A DNA stretch of 64,000 nucleotides from Yersinia nurmii (GTDB lineage: Bacteria; Pseudomonadota; Gammaproteobacteria; Enterobacterales; Enterobacteriaceae). The notes beneath the pieces were generated by a model. That model ran no database searches. It was not told where the DNA came from and saw nothing but the letters and a program-made list of their open reading frames with translations. The position numbers were made by a program, and so were the translations under genes. Numbering within the stretch: position 1 is the first letter of the stretch; each line of letters starts with the position of its first letter. The stretch spans positions 1 to 64,000 of the forward strand of contig NZ_CPYD01000001.1 of assembly GCF_001112925.1 (NCBI RefSeq), read 5' to 3'. Below are positions 16,271-24,089 of this stretch, piece after piece.

Positions 16271-17344
16271 CTATCGTTTTTTACAAATCAATAAAGTATG
16301 ACCAATGCCAAGATTATCTATCTGTTTTTCCAACTCAAAGTCGGCTTTCTGTAAATAACCCAGGAAATCAGTGACGCGATAAAAACGACTGTTACCATTA
16401 GCCATGCAGGTAAAATACAGCGAAGAAGCATTTAAACTGAATGCTCCAGCCTCGTAGGGCTGACAATCCCAGAAGAGCTCCATAATACACACTCTGGCGT
16501 CGGGCTTCATCGCCGCTGCGATTTTTTTGAGGATAGCAATAATCTGAGCTTCCGAAAAACAGTCCAAGAACTGGCTCATCCACCAAACGTCTGCGTCCTG
16601 CGGTAATGGCGCATCGGTCAACATATCTGCTTCATGGAGAGAAATACGCTCAGACAGCGCATGTTCCGCGATGTTTTTCTTAGCTAGCCGAATTTGCTGC
16701 GGTAAATCGATGATGGTCATTTCGACCTGCGCATGATATTCGCAGCAGCGTAAAGCCCATTTCCCGGTATTGCCTCCCACGTCGTAGATTTTTGCCGGTT
16801 CAAGAGCAAAGACATGAGGCAAAGCAGCGCTGAAAGCGCCATCGGAATAGAAATGGTCGAAAGCAAACCAACTTTGCTTCGCTGGCTCAGGCAACTGGCT
16901 CAGCGCCGGATAAATCGTCGGCCAAGAACCGAAAACCTGAAGTCCCGCCGGTTTTCCTTGCTGTAATGATTCTTTCAGGTGATATAGACCCTGATAGCAA
17001 ACGTCCTGCGTAAAATCCATATTGACGCGGGTCATAGCGTCATGCAGTAAATAGTGACCAATTTTACCTATAAAATAGCGGCCTTCGGTTTGGTAAACAA
17101 TATTTCCGCTCATGCCCATATCTAACAACACGCCTACAGCATAATCGTCCAGCTCGCAGCCGTAGGTAATTTCCTGCCGGGTCGCGCCCTGCTTTCTGCA
17201 ATTATCCAACAGCGATAGAATACCTGAATCCCTGAGATTTACCGCTGCTTGAAATAACATTGGCGCAAAAGCAATTCTCTGCGCCTCGGTAATTGCGTCA
17301 AGCGCACTAATATTATCTTTATCGTAGTTATAGCGCACGGTCAT
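16271..17344 (-). CDS. SAM-dependent methyltransferase
   Basis: A 357-residue protein with an N-terminal winged-helix dimerisation region (about 1-110) and a class I methyltransferase core: IYDVGGNTGKWALRC (SAM motif I), MTIIDLPQQIRLAKKN and DVWWMSQFLDCFSE. In APE systems a methyltransferase methylates the aromatic head group, giving a 3-methyl-4-hydroxyphenyl end; that role is inferred from context. It is the second gene of the unit, 75 bases after the small lipoprotein gene and 126 bases before the next. Confidence 0.87.
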   Translation of the reverse strand: MTVRYNYDKDNISALDAITEAQRIAFAPMLFQAAVNLRDSGILSLLDNCRKQGATRQEITYGCELDDYAVGVLLDMGMSGNIVYQTEGRYFIGKIGHYLLHDAMTRVNMDFTQDVCYQGLYHLKESLQQGKPAGLQVFGSWPTIYPALSQLPEPAKQSWFAFDHFYSDGAFSAALPHVFALEPAKIYDVGGNTGKWALRCCEYHAQVEMTIIDLPQQIRLAKKNIAEHALSERISLHEADMLTDAPLPQDADVWWMSQFLDCFSEAQIIAILKKIAAAMKPDARVCIMELFWDCQPYEAGAFSLNASSLYFTCMANGNSRFYRVTDFLGYLQKADFELEKQIDNLGIGHTLLICKKR

Positions 17345-17419
17345 GGTTTGATGTCCAATATCAAATAGCCAAAGCCAGACTACGGTTAATCCAGCTCCGA
17401 CTTAACTCAAATTTCCGTA

Positions 17420-17809
17420 TTATTTATTAGCATTAGCCATTAAACGTTTTTGAATATCTTTATCGAGGTTATTAACCCAACGATTATAATTACGATGGAT
17501 TTTTCCATTAGCAGCTTTTAAGTTTGTGCTGCTGACATATTTAATGGTGTAGTTGGTCGGGGTGTAGTTGATACGGATGTTTACGCTGTGATCGCGATTC
17601 ATTAAGCGGCCATCAATCACACCTGGCGCTATCGGGGTCATGATCCAGTCACGATTCTGGCCTGCATCCAGTATGATCGTTTTGATCTGTTCGGTAGAAT
17701 TATGGGTCGTGATATTGGTATACGGTGTTAATACAGGTGCGGTACGCGCGCAGCCGGAAAGCGCAGCGACACAAATGAAGCTGATAAGTAACTTATGAGA
17801 AGTTTTCAT
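17420..17809 (-). CDS. Small lipoprotein, first gene of the aryl polyene unit
   Basis: A 129-residue predicted lipoprotein: MKTSHKLLISFICVAALSGC gives a lipobox LSGC with Cys20. The mature part is basic, with NYTIKYVSSTNLK and NRWVNNLDKDIQKRLM near the end. No enzymatic motif is seen. It has a good ribosome site (AGGG five bases before ATG) and is the first minus-strand gene after a 242-base gap, so it probably opens the operon. It could take part in polyene localisation or in sensing; the function is unknown. Confidence 0.75.
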   Translation of the reverse strand: MKTSHKLLISFICVAALSGCARTAPVLTPYTNITTHNSTEQIKTIILDAGQNRDWIMTPIAPGVIDGRLMNRDHSVNIRINYTPTNYTIKYVSSTNLKAANGKIHRNYNRWVNNLDKDIQKRLMANANK

Positions 17810-18051
17810 ATATCCCTATTTCTCTAGATTGTATTAATTTTCCAATTAGGCTTGCTCAAAACCAGATACAGACTAAATACGCGCAGTAATGTACTAAATA
17901 AAATTAATATCTGCAATCATGGAGTTATTTAACTTATTTGCTACATTTAATCCTAACTCACACTTAATCGCTACTGATTGATTTTAAAATCCCATTCAGC
18001 AAATTAAAGGGGAGGATTATCTCTAGTCAACCAAATACGTTTTGGGAATGA
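17810..18051 (-). promoter_or_regulatory. Probable promoter region of the aryl polyene operon
   Basis: A 242-base AT-rich gap between the LysR gene end and the first lipoprotein gene, both on the minus strand. Since all genes downstream are closely packed, the main promoter for the 16-kb cluster should be here. No unambiguous -35/-10 pair or operator could be chosen by eye. Confidence 0.45.
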
Positions 18052-18936
18052 CTAAGATATATTACTTTGCTGCTGTAGCCAGGCAAATACCGCCATGACT
18101 TGAGACGATCGCGCCTCTCCCACCACGCGGGAAAGCCAGAACGTTTGCCCCGACAACGGCGTATAACCGGCGACCACTGCCAGCGTTCCATCCTGTAATC
18201 CGCTATCTGCCGCCAAACGGGACAGCAACGCTATTCCCCTTCCCCGCCGCACCGCATCCAACACGCCAGATTGATCATCATAAATGGCCGACAACCGGAA
18301 GCGCTGCAACAAGGTCGCCAGCAGCGCACCGGTTTTCTCCCCGGTGAGATGGTTCTCCAGACAAATCAGGCTGGTGATGTCACAGTGGTGATTCGCAGGG
18401 TGAAGAATCAGCTTTTCCGCTATGGTAGCGCTCGCCACCATCACCCACTCATCCTGCAAAAAAGGAAGCTGTAGTAATCCTTCCTGATCGAGCGGTCGAC
18501 TCCCAATGGCAATATCCACATCAATTTCATCAATAAAACGTGCAGTTTCATCGGAGGATAATAGGGGACAAAGATCGGGAATCTGCTGTTGCAGCGCATC
18601 TAAACGCGGCTGTAACCAACCCTGTAATATCGGTGAGGGACAAACCACAGCCACCAGCCCAGGATCGAGATAAGTCGCAATCCGGCTCATTCCGCTGCGC
18701 AAAGTGTCCAGCGAGCGCAGTACCGTTCGCTGTAACACTTCTCCCGCTACGGTTAATTCTACACCGCGACCAACCCGTCGAAACAGCGGCTGCCCGGCCT
18801 GAGCTTCGATCTGCGAAATCTGATGACTAATGGCGGATTGCGACAGACAAAGCTCATCGGCAGCGCGAGCAAAACTGCCTAATCTCGCTGCGGCTTCGAA
18901 TCCCATTAATAGTTTGAGAGAGGGAATGCGGTTCAT
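18052..18936 (-). CDS. LysR-family transcriptional regulator
   Basis: A 294-residue regulator with a typical LysR N-terminal helix-turn-helix (LGSFARAADELCLSQSAISHQI, residues about 20-41) and a substrate-binding C-terminal domain resembling GcvA-type regulators. It is transcribed away from the deiminase gene, across a 184-base region containing a dyad and paired direct repeats, and so most likely regulates that gene. It might also act on the aryl polyene operon that starts downstream of it, but this is only a matter of proximity. Confidence 0.9.
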   Translation of the reverse strand: MNRIPSLKLLMGFEAAARLGSFARAADELCLSQSAISHQISQIEAQAGQPLFRRVGRGVELTVAGEVLQRTVLRSLDTLRSGMSRIATYLDPGLVAVVCPSPILQGWLQPRLDALQQQIPDLCPLLSSDETARFIDEIDVDIAIGSRPLDQEGLLQLPFLQDEWVMVASATIAEKLILHPANHHCDITSLICLENHLTGEKTGALLATLLQRFRLSAIYDDQSGVLDAVRRGRGIALLSRLAADSGLQDGTLAVVAGYTPLSGQTFWLSRVVGEARSSQVMAVFAWLQQQSNIS

Positions 18937-18956
18937 TTTTCACTCACACATGAATT

Positions 18957-19002
18957 TTATTGGGGTATTAATGCAATAAACATCAATTTTTATCAATAAA
19001 CA
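18957..19002. promoter_or_regulatory. Candidate LysR operator: dyad plus direct repeats
   Basis: Between the divergent LysR and deiminase genes, TTATTG (18957-18962) and CAATAA (18974-18979) form a perfect dyad with an 11-base spacer. The sequence CAATAAACA occurs twice (18974-18982 and 18994-19002), exactly 20 bases apart, about two helical turns. Such spacing suits a LysR tetramer, but binding has not been shown. Confidence 0.5.
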
Positions 19003-19120
19003 GAACACAGATAATAACGCTACTCACCCGCCATGCGGGAAATGATCGGCGCCAGCACGAGATATGCTGCCGCACCAATCAGACTTATCTACAGTAAACA
19101 TAAAACCGACGGACAAAAAC

Positions 19121-20224
19121 ATGATAACGCGTAGACGATTTATTCAGGCCACAACGCTGATGGCGGGCGGCTTATTATCACAGCCGAATAAGGGGTACTC
19201 TATGATTGATCAAGATGATAAGCAGCGCTGGATTATGCCCGATGAAGGCACACCCCATCGCCGCACTTGGATGGCATTTGGTGCCAGCAAAGCCATTTGG
19301 GGCAGTCGTTTATTACCGGAAGTGCAGCGTAACCTTGCCACCATTGCGTTAGCTATCGCCGACTACGAGCCGGTCACCCTGCTCGTCAGAGAGAATGATT
19401 ACGATATCGCCTATCAATTAATAGGATCGGCGGTAGAACTGCTGATTTGCCCATTAGATGACCTGTGGATACGCGACACCGGCCCGGTGTTTGTTCATAA
19501 CGCTCAAGGTAAAAAAGCCGGTATTGATTTTAACTTTAACGGTTGGGGAAATAAGCAACAACATCAACAGGATGCGCACGTAGCCAGTTTTGTCACTGAA
19601 CAGGCTGGCGTCGAACGGATTACCACGAACTGGGTTCTTGAAGGCGGCGGAATTGAGGTTGACGGCGAAGGTACCGCCATTATCACAGAAAGCTGTGTAC
19701 TGAACGAAAATCGTAACCCAGGCAGGAGCAAAGCAGATTGTGAAATCGAACTTAAACGCCTGTTAGGTTTAGAAAAAATCATCTGGTTACCCGGTATCAA
19801 AGGTAAAGATATTACCGACGGTCATACCGATTTCTATGCCCGTTTCACCACGCCGGGGACGCTCGTGGCTGGCTACGATCCTGATCCGCAGTCTTTCGAT
19901 CACGAAGTCACTAAACAACATTTAGCTATTCTACGCGATGCGCGGGATGCCAAAGGCCGTAAGCTCAACGTCGTGGTATTAAACGGTCCTTCTGACATAC
20001 GAGGGAAATATGCCAGCCACGATTTTGCCGCCGGTTATATCAATTTCTATGTCTGTAATAATGCGGTTATCGCACCGGAGTTTGGCGACAAAATCACTGA
20101 TTCAGCGGCCAAAGCACAGCTTAAACAACTGTATCCAAATAGAGATATCGTAATGATTAACATTGACGGGATCGCAGCAGGCGGCGGCGGTATTCACTGC
20201 ACAACGCAACAAGAACCGCTATAA
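19121..20224 (+). CDS. Agmatine deiminase / peptidyl-arginine deiminase family protein with Tat signal
   Basis: Predicted to hydrolyse the guanidinium group of agmatine or a related compound, releasing ammonia. Residues from the ATG at 19121 start MITRRRFIQATTLMAGG, a twin-arginine export signal, so the enzyme is probably periplasmic rather than cytosolic like classical AguA. The catalytic core is present: DDLWIRDTGPVF, VLEGGGIEVDGEG, DGHTDFYARF (His) and the nucleophilic Cys in GGGGIHCTTQQEP at the C-terminus. An upstream in-frame start at 19064 would hide the Tat motif inside the protein and is not preferred. It is divergent from the LysR gene. Confidence 0.87.
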   Translation: MITRRRFIQATTLMAGGLLSQPNKGYSMIDQDDKQRWIMPDEGTPHRRTWMAFGASKAIWGSRLLPEVQRNLATIALAIADYEPVTLLVRENDYDIAYQLIGSAVELLICPLDDLWIRDTGPVFVHNAQGKKAGIDFNFNGWGNKQQHQQDAHVASFVTEQAGVERITTNWVLEGGGIEVDGEGTAIITESCVLNENRNPGRSKADCEIELKRLLGLEKIIWLPGIKGKDITDGHTDFYARFTTPGTLVAGYDPDPQSFDHEVTKQHLAILRDARDAKGRKLNVVVLNGPSDIRGKYASHDFAAGYINFYVCNNAVIAPEFGDKITDSAAKAQLKQLYPNRDIVMINIDGIAAGGGGIHCTTQQEPL

Positions 20225-20253
20225 CCAACCGAATAGATAACGTTCCGGTTGGT
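20224..20253 (+). terminator. Inverted repeat after the deiminase gene, possible terminator
   Basis: ACCAACCG (20224-20231) and CGGTTGGT (20246-20253) can form an eight-pair stem with a 14-base loop starting at the deiminase stop. There is no good T-run after it, so it may be a weak or Rho-assisted terminator or a 3'-end stabiliser. Confidence 0.35.
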
Positions 20254-20352
20254 ATTCACTATTGGTTAAGCCGATTTAATTGGCTACGTTGATGCCAACC
20301 AGGGTGATATTTCGCCCGAATTTCTCCGCCCCTTTAGCTAGGAGGGCACAAT

Positions 20353-20368
20353 TCATTGTTAACAATGA
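20353..20368. promoter_or_regulatory. Perfect 16-bp palindrome upstream of the ferric-reductase gene
   Basis: TCATTGTTAACAATGA reads identically on both strands and lies 97 bases before the ferric-reductase-like gene in a 240-base gap. A perfect palindrome with AT-rich centre and no T-run is more like an operator for a dimeric repressor or activator than a terminator. The binding protein is unknown. Confidence 0.5.
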
Positions 20369-20464
20369 GTTATGCATCGGAACGCTTCAAGATTAATAAA
20401 AAATGGAGACTTATATTGTCCGATTATACTTAGTCATATCGTGTTCCAGAAAAAGGACCAATAG

Positions 20465-21781
20465 ATGCCTTATGCCGTACGCAGCACGCTTTGGATTTTA
20501 GTCTATCTGTTCTTTATTCTGGCTCCGCTATTTGCCATGTTGCTTGGCACACTGCCGCCTGCGCGAGATTTCTGGACCGAGTTTTCTGTGGCTCTGGGCT
20601 ATGCAGGTTTGGCGATGATGGGGCTTCAATTCGGCCTAACTGCTCGCTTTCGCTATGTAACAGAACCTTGGGGGGAGGACGTGATTTATCACTTCCACCG
20701 CCGTATTTCTCTGATTGCCGTTGCGCTGGTTATTGCACACCCGATAATTCTGTTTGTTATTCGCCCCGAACTGCTGGCGCTGCTGAATTTTATCGAAGCG
20801 CCTTGGCGCGCCCGCTTCGCCGCTATTTCAACTTATTCATTAATTGCATTAGTCGTGATGGCTTTATGGCGTGTGCAGTTAAAAATTCGCTACGAAATTT
20901 GGCATCTGACCCATATTATTCTCGCCTTACTGGCGGTGACCGCCGGTATTCTGCATATGATTGGCTGGAGTTTCTATTTGCAAGATCCGTGGAAACGGGG
21001 GCTATGGGTGGCGCTGATCGCTTTCTGGTTTGCCTTGCTGCTATATATTCGCCTGATTAAGCCGCTATTTATGCTACGAAAACCTTATAGAGTGAGCGAA
21101 GTACGCCAGGAGCGCGGCGATACCGTGACGTTGGTGATGCATCCAGATGGGCATAAGGGCTTTCGTTTTACTCCTGGTCAGTTTGGCTGGTTAACGCTTT
21201 GGGGCAGCCCGTTTAAGATTACCGGTCATCCATTCTCATTTTCGTCCAGCGCCGAGGCTCAGGATGGGCGAGTTGAGATGTCAATTCGCAATCTTGGGGA
21301 CTTTACTCAAAAAATACCTGAGGTCACCCCCGGACAACGTCTTTACCTTGATGGACCTTACGGTGCTTTTACTTTGGGTAATCCGGCCGATATGCATATC
21401 TTGATTGCGGGTGGCGTCGGCATTACCCCCATGATGAGCATGATTCGCACGCTGGCCGATCGCGGGGATAAACGCCCCATCATTCTGCTTTATGGCAGTA
21501 AAAGCTGGGAATCTATTACTTTTCGCGAAGAGTTAGAGTCGTTGCAATTAAAACTGGATCTGAAGGTGGTACATGTACTCACCCAGCCGCCGCCGGATTG
21601 GCAGGGCGAACGCGGTTTTATTACGGGTGAAGCACTAAAACGTCATTTGCCGCCCGACTATGCGGACCATGAATACTTTATCTGCGGCCCAGATATCATG
21701 ATGGATGCCATAGAAAAAGCGTTGGATGAATTGAACGTGCCGCTATCTAAATACCACTCCGAACGTTATCACTTTGCCTGA
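20465..21781 (+). CDS. Ferric-reductase-like flavocytochrome
   Basis: A 438-residue membrane oxidoreductase. Residues 1-220 hold about six transmembrane helices, with heme-ligand-type histidines in YHFHRRISL, VIAHPIIL, WHLTHIIL and ILHMIGW. The rest is a ferredoxin-NADP-reductase module: FRFTPGQFGWL and GHPFSFSS (FAD), IAGGVGITPMMSMI (NAD) and YFICGPDIMMDAIEKAL. It should pass electrons from NAD(P)H through FAD and heme across the membrane; the acceptor (ferric iron or other) is not defined by sequence. A perfect palindrome lies upstream, and a 31-codon ORF follows after 11 bases. Confidence 0.88.
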   Translation: MPYAVRSTLWILVYLFFILAPLFAMLLGTLPPARDFWTEFSVALGYAGLAMMGLQFGLTARFRYVTEPWGEDVIYHFHRRISLIAVALVIAHPIILFVIRPELLALLNFIEAPWRARFAAISTYSLIALVVMALWRVQLKIRYEIWHLTHIILALLAVTAGILHMIGWSFYLQDPWKRGLWVALIAFWFALLLYIRLIKPLFMLRKPYRVSEVRQERGDTVTLVMHPDGHKGFRFTPGQFGWLTLWGSPFKITGHPFSFSSSAEAQDGRVEMSIRNLGDFTQKIPEVTPGQRLYLDGPYGAFTLGNPADMHILIAGGVGITPMMSMIRTLADRGDKRPIILLYGSKSWESITFREELESLQLKLDLKVVHVLTQPPPDWQGERGFITGEALKRHLPPDYADHEYFICGPDIMMDAIEKALDELNVPLSKYHSERYHFA

Positions 21782-21792
21782 GGATATACCTA

Positions 21793-21888
21793 ATGCGTCG
21801 TCTATTTTCTGAACGGCTCGCTTTAGCCACGGGGGTAATCGTTATCCTACTGGCGCTATTATTTGCATTTATCCGCGTGATGTCCTGA
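21793..21888 (+). CDS. Putative 31-aa single-span membrane protein
   Basis: MRRLFSERLALATG followed by VIVILLALLFAFIRVMS: a basic N-terminus and one hydrophobic helix. It starts 11 bases after the ferric-reductase stop, and TGAGGA at that stop provides a ribosome site at a suitable distance, so translational coupling is plausible. It may be an accessory subunit of the reductase. Evidence is limited to the ribosome site and the membrane-helix composition. Confidence 0.5.
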   Translation: MRRLFSERLALATGVIVILLALLFAFIRVMS

Positions 21889-21904
21889 ATCATGAGCTGG
21901 AATC

Positions 21905-21957
21905 GGCGTTTGTGAACGATGGGAAATTACACTGCCCGCCCCGAGTTTACAAACGCC
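21905..21957. repeat. 13-bp-arm inverted repeat at the left edge of the T3SS region
   Basis: ggcgtttgtgaac (21905-21917) and gtttacaaacgcc (21945-21957) are complementary with one G-T wobble, separated by 27 bases. It lies between the convergent ferric-reductase unit and the last gene of the T3SS prg/org-like operon. It may be a bidirectional transcription barrier or the footprint of an integration event; no T-run follows either arm. Confidence 0.55.
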
Positions 21958-22018
21958 ACCGCCATGAATAGATTGAAAATGGAAACAAAAACCGGCTGGC
22001 CAATATCAATGCGACCAT

Positions 22019-22612
22019 TTAATCCATCGGACAATGTAGATAATTCTGCAATGCTCCATCCCAACGTGGCAGCGCAGAGAAATCAGGCATCATCTTACCT
22101 TCACCTCCTGCCATATAATTCGGTTGGTATGCCGGCGGGCCAATCAGGCGAACCATTCGGCAAACGGTATCCAGCTGTTGGCGATCTCCTAGCACCGATT
22201 GAATATTGCGCCACAGGTATTCTCTTCGCTCTGGCGCTAGCCGCCCGAAAGACTCTCCCAGTAATTGCACATGTTTATTGCGCGCCGAATCCGTATCTAT
22301 TCGACTGGCGTCGTACCAGGTATAGGTTCCCGCTAATGAAAATAACAGCGTAGCTGAACGATAATTTCCCTGTTCTGCACATTGATTCATTTGCTGGTAA
22401 AGCGCCACCGGTAACAACGAGCCAGCCGTATTATCTTTAGCATCATTGCACTGCAACTGCTTTATTATCTCAGCTCGCGTTAAAGATTCCTGTGATTTAA
22501 ACAAAGGGGGGATTTGCTTATGGTAACTACAGCCACTCAGAACAATGGCTAGCCCCAAAGAGAGCAAAGATAGCGGTGCTTTTTTTCTTTTAAATATCAT
22601 CCACTTCACCAT
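22019..22612 (-). CDS. Lipoprotein at the end of the prg/org-like T3SS operon
   Basis: A 197-residue predicted lipoprotein with lipobox LSGC after a hydrophobic segment (APLSLLSLGLAIVLSGC). The mature part contains several Cys (LQCNDA, MNQCAEQ, DTVCRMV, LHCPMD), a helical repeat-like segment AEQGNYRSATLLFSLAGTYTW, and no enzymatic motif. It is the last gene of the needle-complex operon, overlapping the 70-aa gene before it. SPI-1 has orgC near this position and an InvH pilotin elsewhere. No InvH homologue is seen in this window, so a pilotin-like role in secretin assembly is possible but unproven. ATG 22612 (AAGG upstream) is used; an alternative Met lies four codons in. Confidence 0.65.
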   Translation of the reverse strand: MVKWMIFKRKKAPLSLLSLGLAIVLSGCSYHKQIPPLFKSQESLTRAEIIKQLQCNDAKDNTAGSLLPVALYQQMNQCAEQGNYRSATLLFSLAGTYTWYDASRIDTDSARNKHVQLLGESFGRLAPERREYLWRNIQSVLGDRQQLDTVCRMVRLIGPPAYQPNYMAGGEGKMMPDFSALPRWDGALQNYLHCPMD

Positions 22613-22818
22613 TCAACCTTATCTTCAGGGCGAAGTCCGTCTGATAATAATGTTTCCTGCATCCACTCGTTATAAAGCATTTTGAAAGCAAACTCTTTAG
22701 GCGTCATGGGCTTCTCTGCTTTTTGATTCATTATGACATCCAGCGATTCTACCTTTGCGTTATCACCCGCATCCCCAGCCACGATCACACCGCTAACCTT
22801 ATTAATGTCTCCGACCAT
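22606..22818 (-). CDS. 70-aa T3SS-operon protein of unknown function
   Basis: A small protein ending ...EFAFKMLYNEWMQETLLSDG then LRPEDKVEW. It starts soon after sctL and overlaps the lipoprotein gene, so it is part of the needle-complex operon. The ATG at 22818 has AAGGA at eight bases; an ATG three codons upstream (22827) directly abuts that ribosome site and is less likely. No family is recognised. Size and place recall small export or chaperone-like T3SS proteins, but no motif supports a specific role. Confidence 0.6.
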   Translation of the reverse strand: MVGDINKVSGVIVAGDAGDNAKVESLDVIMNQKAEKPMTPKEFAFKMLYNEWMQETLLSDGLRPEDKVEW

Positions 22819-22837
22819 CACATTCATCCTTAGTTAA

Positions 22838-23539
22838 TTACGCATCGTTTACCGGCAAATCCTGTGGTGAGTTATCCAACTGTCGGGTCAGTACAGTTCT
22901 CAACCGCTGCAAGCCACTCTCAGAAAGTTTTCCACATGATTCCCGTAGTGATTTTGCCCCTAACAGTTTTGGCATTTCGCTATCAATAAATTCATCTGGA
23001 ATAAACTCCGCGAGCTGATCTTTATATTTCATGACAAAACGCCGTTCGGCATGGTAATCAATCACCACCGGTCCCTTCCAAATTCGCTCCAGCAATCCGG
23101 TCAATTCCTTCGAGCCTTGATTCATCGTGGCAGGCAGTAACAAATGCAGAGATTGTGGCGTATCTTCAACGCGTAATTCATGTAACCAATTATCCAGCAG
23201 GGCAAGAAAAACTTCGTCCTGATGCAATATTCCCGATAGTATGTTTTTAACCTCGAGCTGTAACTCTTGGTATAATTGGTGGCTAAGAGACTGATAATCT
23301 TCTATATAACCGACTACGGCTTCTGCCGCGCTCACTATCCCTTTTTCATAACCTTGGGTATAAGCCTGATGATGTAAAACTTCAGCTTCAGCTTGCGCCT
23401 GTTTAATTATTTTTCTGGCGCGAATTTGAGCCTCTACCAGAATATTTTTAGCCATCTTGCGTCGTAAAATAGCCGACTTAGTTAACAAGATACCTTCTAG
23501 CGCATTTAACGGATGGCTAGTCTCTATATCGTTTTGCAT
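22838..23539 (-). CDS. sctL: SctL stator protein (OrgB family)
   Basis: A 233-residue cytoplasmic protein with the SctL/FliH pattern: a long, charged N-terminal helix rich in Ala, Gln and Glu (ILVEAQIRARKIIKQAQAEA) followed by GYEKGIVSAAEAVVGYIEDY and a C-terminal domain. SctL holds the ATPase SctN and links it to the sorting platform. It overlaps the sctK gene by 23 bases, in the same order as SPI-1 orgA-orgB. Confidence 0.85.
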   Translation of the reverse strand: MQNDIETSHPLNALEGILLTKSAILRRKMAKNILVEAQIRARKIIKQAQAEAEVLHHQAYTQGYEKGIVSAAEAVVGYIEDYQSLSHQLYQELQLEVKNILSGILHQDEVFLALLDNWLHELRVEDTPQSLHLLLPATMNQGSKELTGLLERIWKGPVVIDYHAERRFVMKYKDQLAEFIPDEFIDSEMPKLLGAKSLRESCGKLSESGLQRLRTVLTRQLDNSPQDLPVNDA

Positions 23540-24089
23540 GCTGAATAGCTAACCTTAATAACAATACATCGGCAGTCGGATTTATCTGCCGCTCAAGGCT
23601 GATTCCTCCACCGACAGGAAAAAGTAATGGAATACGCTGCCTGATTGCGTCAGGTAAATCCTGGCTGAAGCACAATAATTCATTCATTGCCTCAGCCCGT
23701 AGCCACTGAATATCCTGTGAGATATCTGACGGGCAGCGACTGGTTTCCATTAATTCTAATTGGGCGAACTGACGTGCCATAGCAGAAAGCATTTCCAGCT
23801 TTCCACCATATGCCAGACAGGCACGATAACGCTGGCAGCTCATTAAAAAAGCCACCTTGGGAAGAATGAACCAGTTATCAATAAAAAGGCGCGTTAGCCC
23901 ATTAGATACCCTGTGGTCGTATTGTGTCGAAATATTCAGCGCGTCAAGCAAGAATTGATTCATCACACTGCGACATAGACCGTGGTTAAATTGGTCGGGA
24001 ATCCGAACGCGCTCAGGATGTATCCAGGACAAAGGATCAAATAATATCCGGTCAAGCTGGCTAACGCCCATTCCCTTCTTCAAGCTCAT
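23517..24089 (-). CDS. sctK: SctK sorting-platform protein (OrgA family)
   Basis: A 190-residue protein placed between PrgK-like and OrgB-like genes, as orgA is in SPI-1. It has the aromatic N-terminal RILFDPLSWIHPERVRIPDQ found in OrgA/MxiK-type proteins. SctK joins the cytoplasmic sorting platform to the inner-membrane ring. The start overlaps the PrgK-like gene by four bases. The call rests on position, size and this N-terminal motif. Confidence 0.82.
   Translation of the reverse strand: MSLKKGMGVSQLDRILFDPLSWIHPERVRIPDQFNHGLCRSVMNQFLLDALNISTQYDHRVSNGLTRLFIDNWFILPKVAFLMSCQRYRACLAYGGKLEMLSAMARQFAQLELMETSRCPSDISQDIQWLRAEAMNELLCFSQDLPDAIRQRIPLLFPVGGGISLERQINPTADVLLLRLAIQHAKRYRD

Noticed and set aside
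21919..22353. 144-codon plus-strand ORF over the T3SS lipoprotein
   Set aside because: Antisense to a gene with lipobox and operon context; the opposite frame has no family features.
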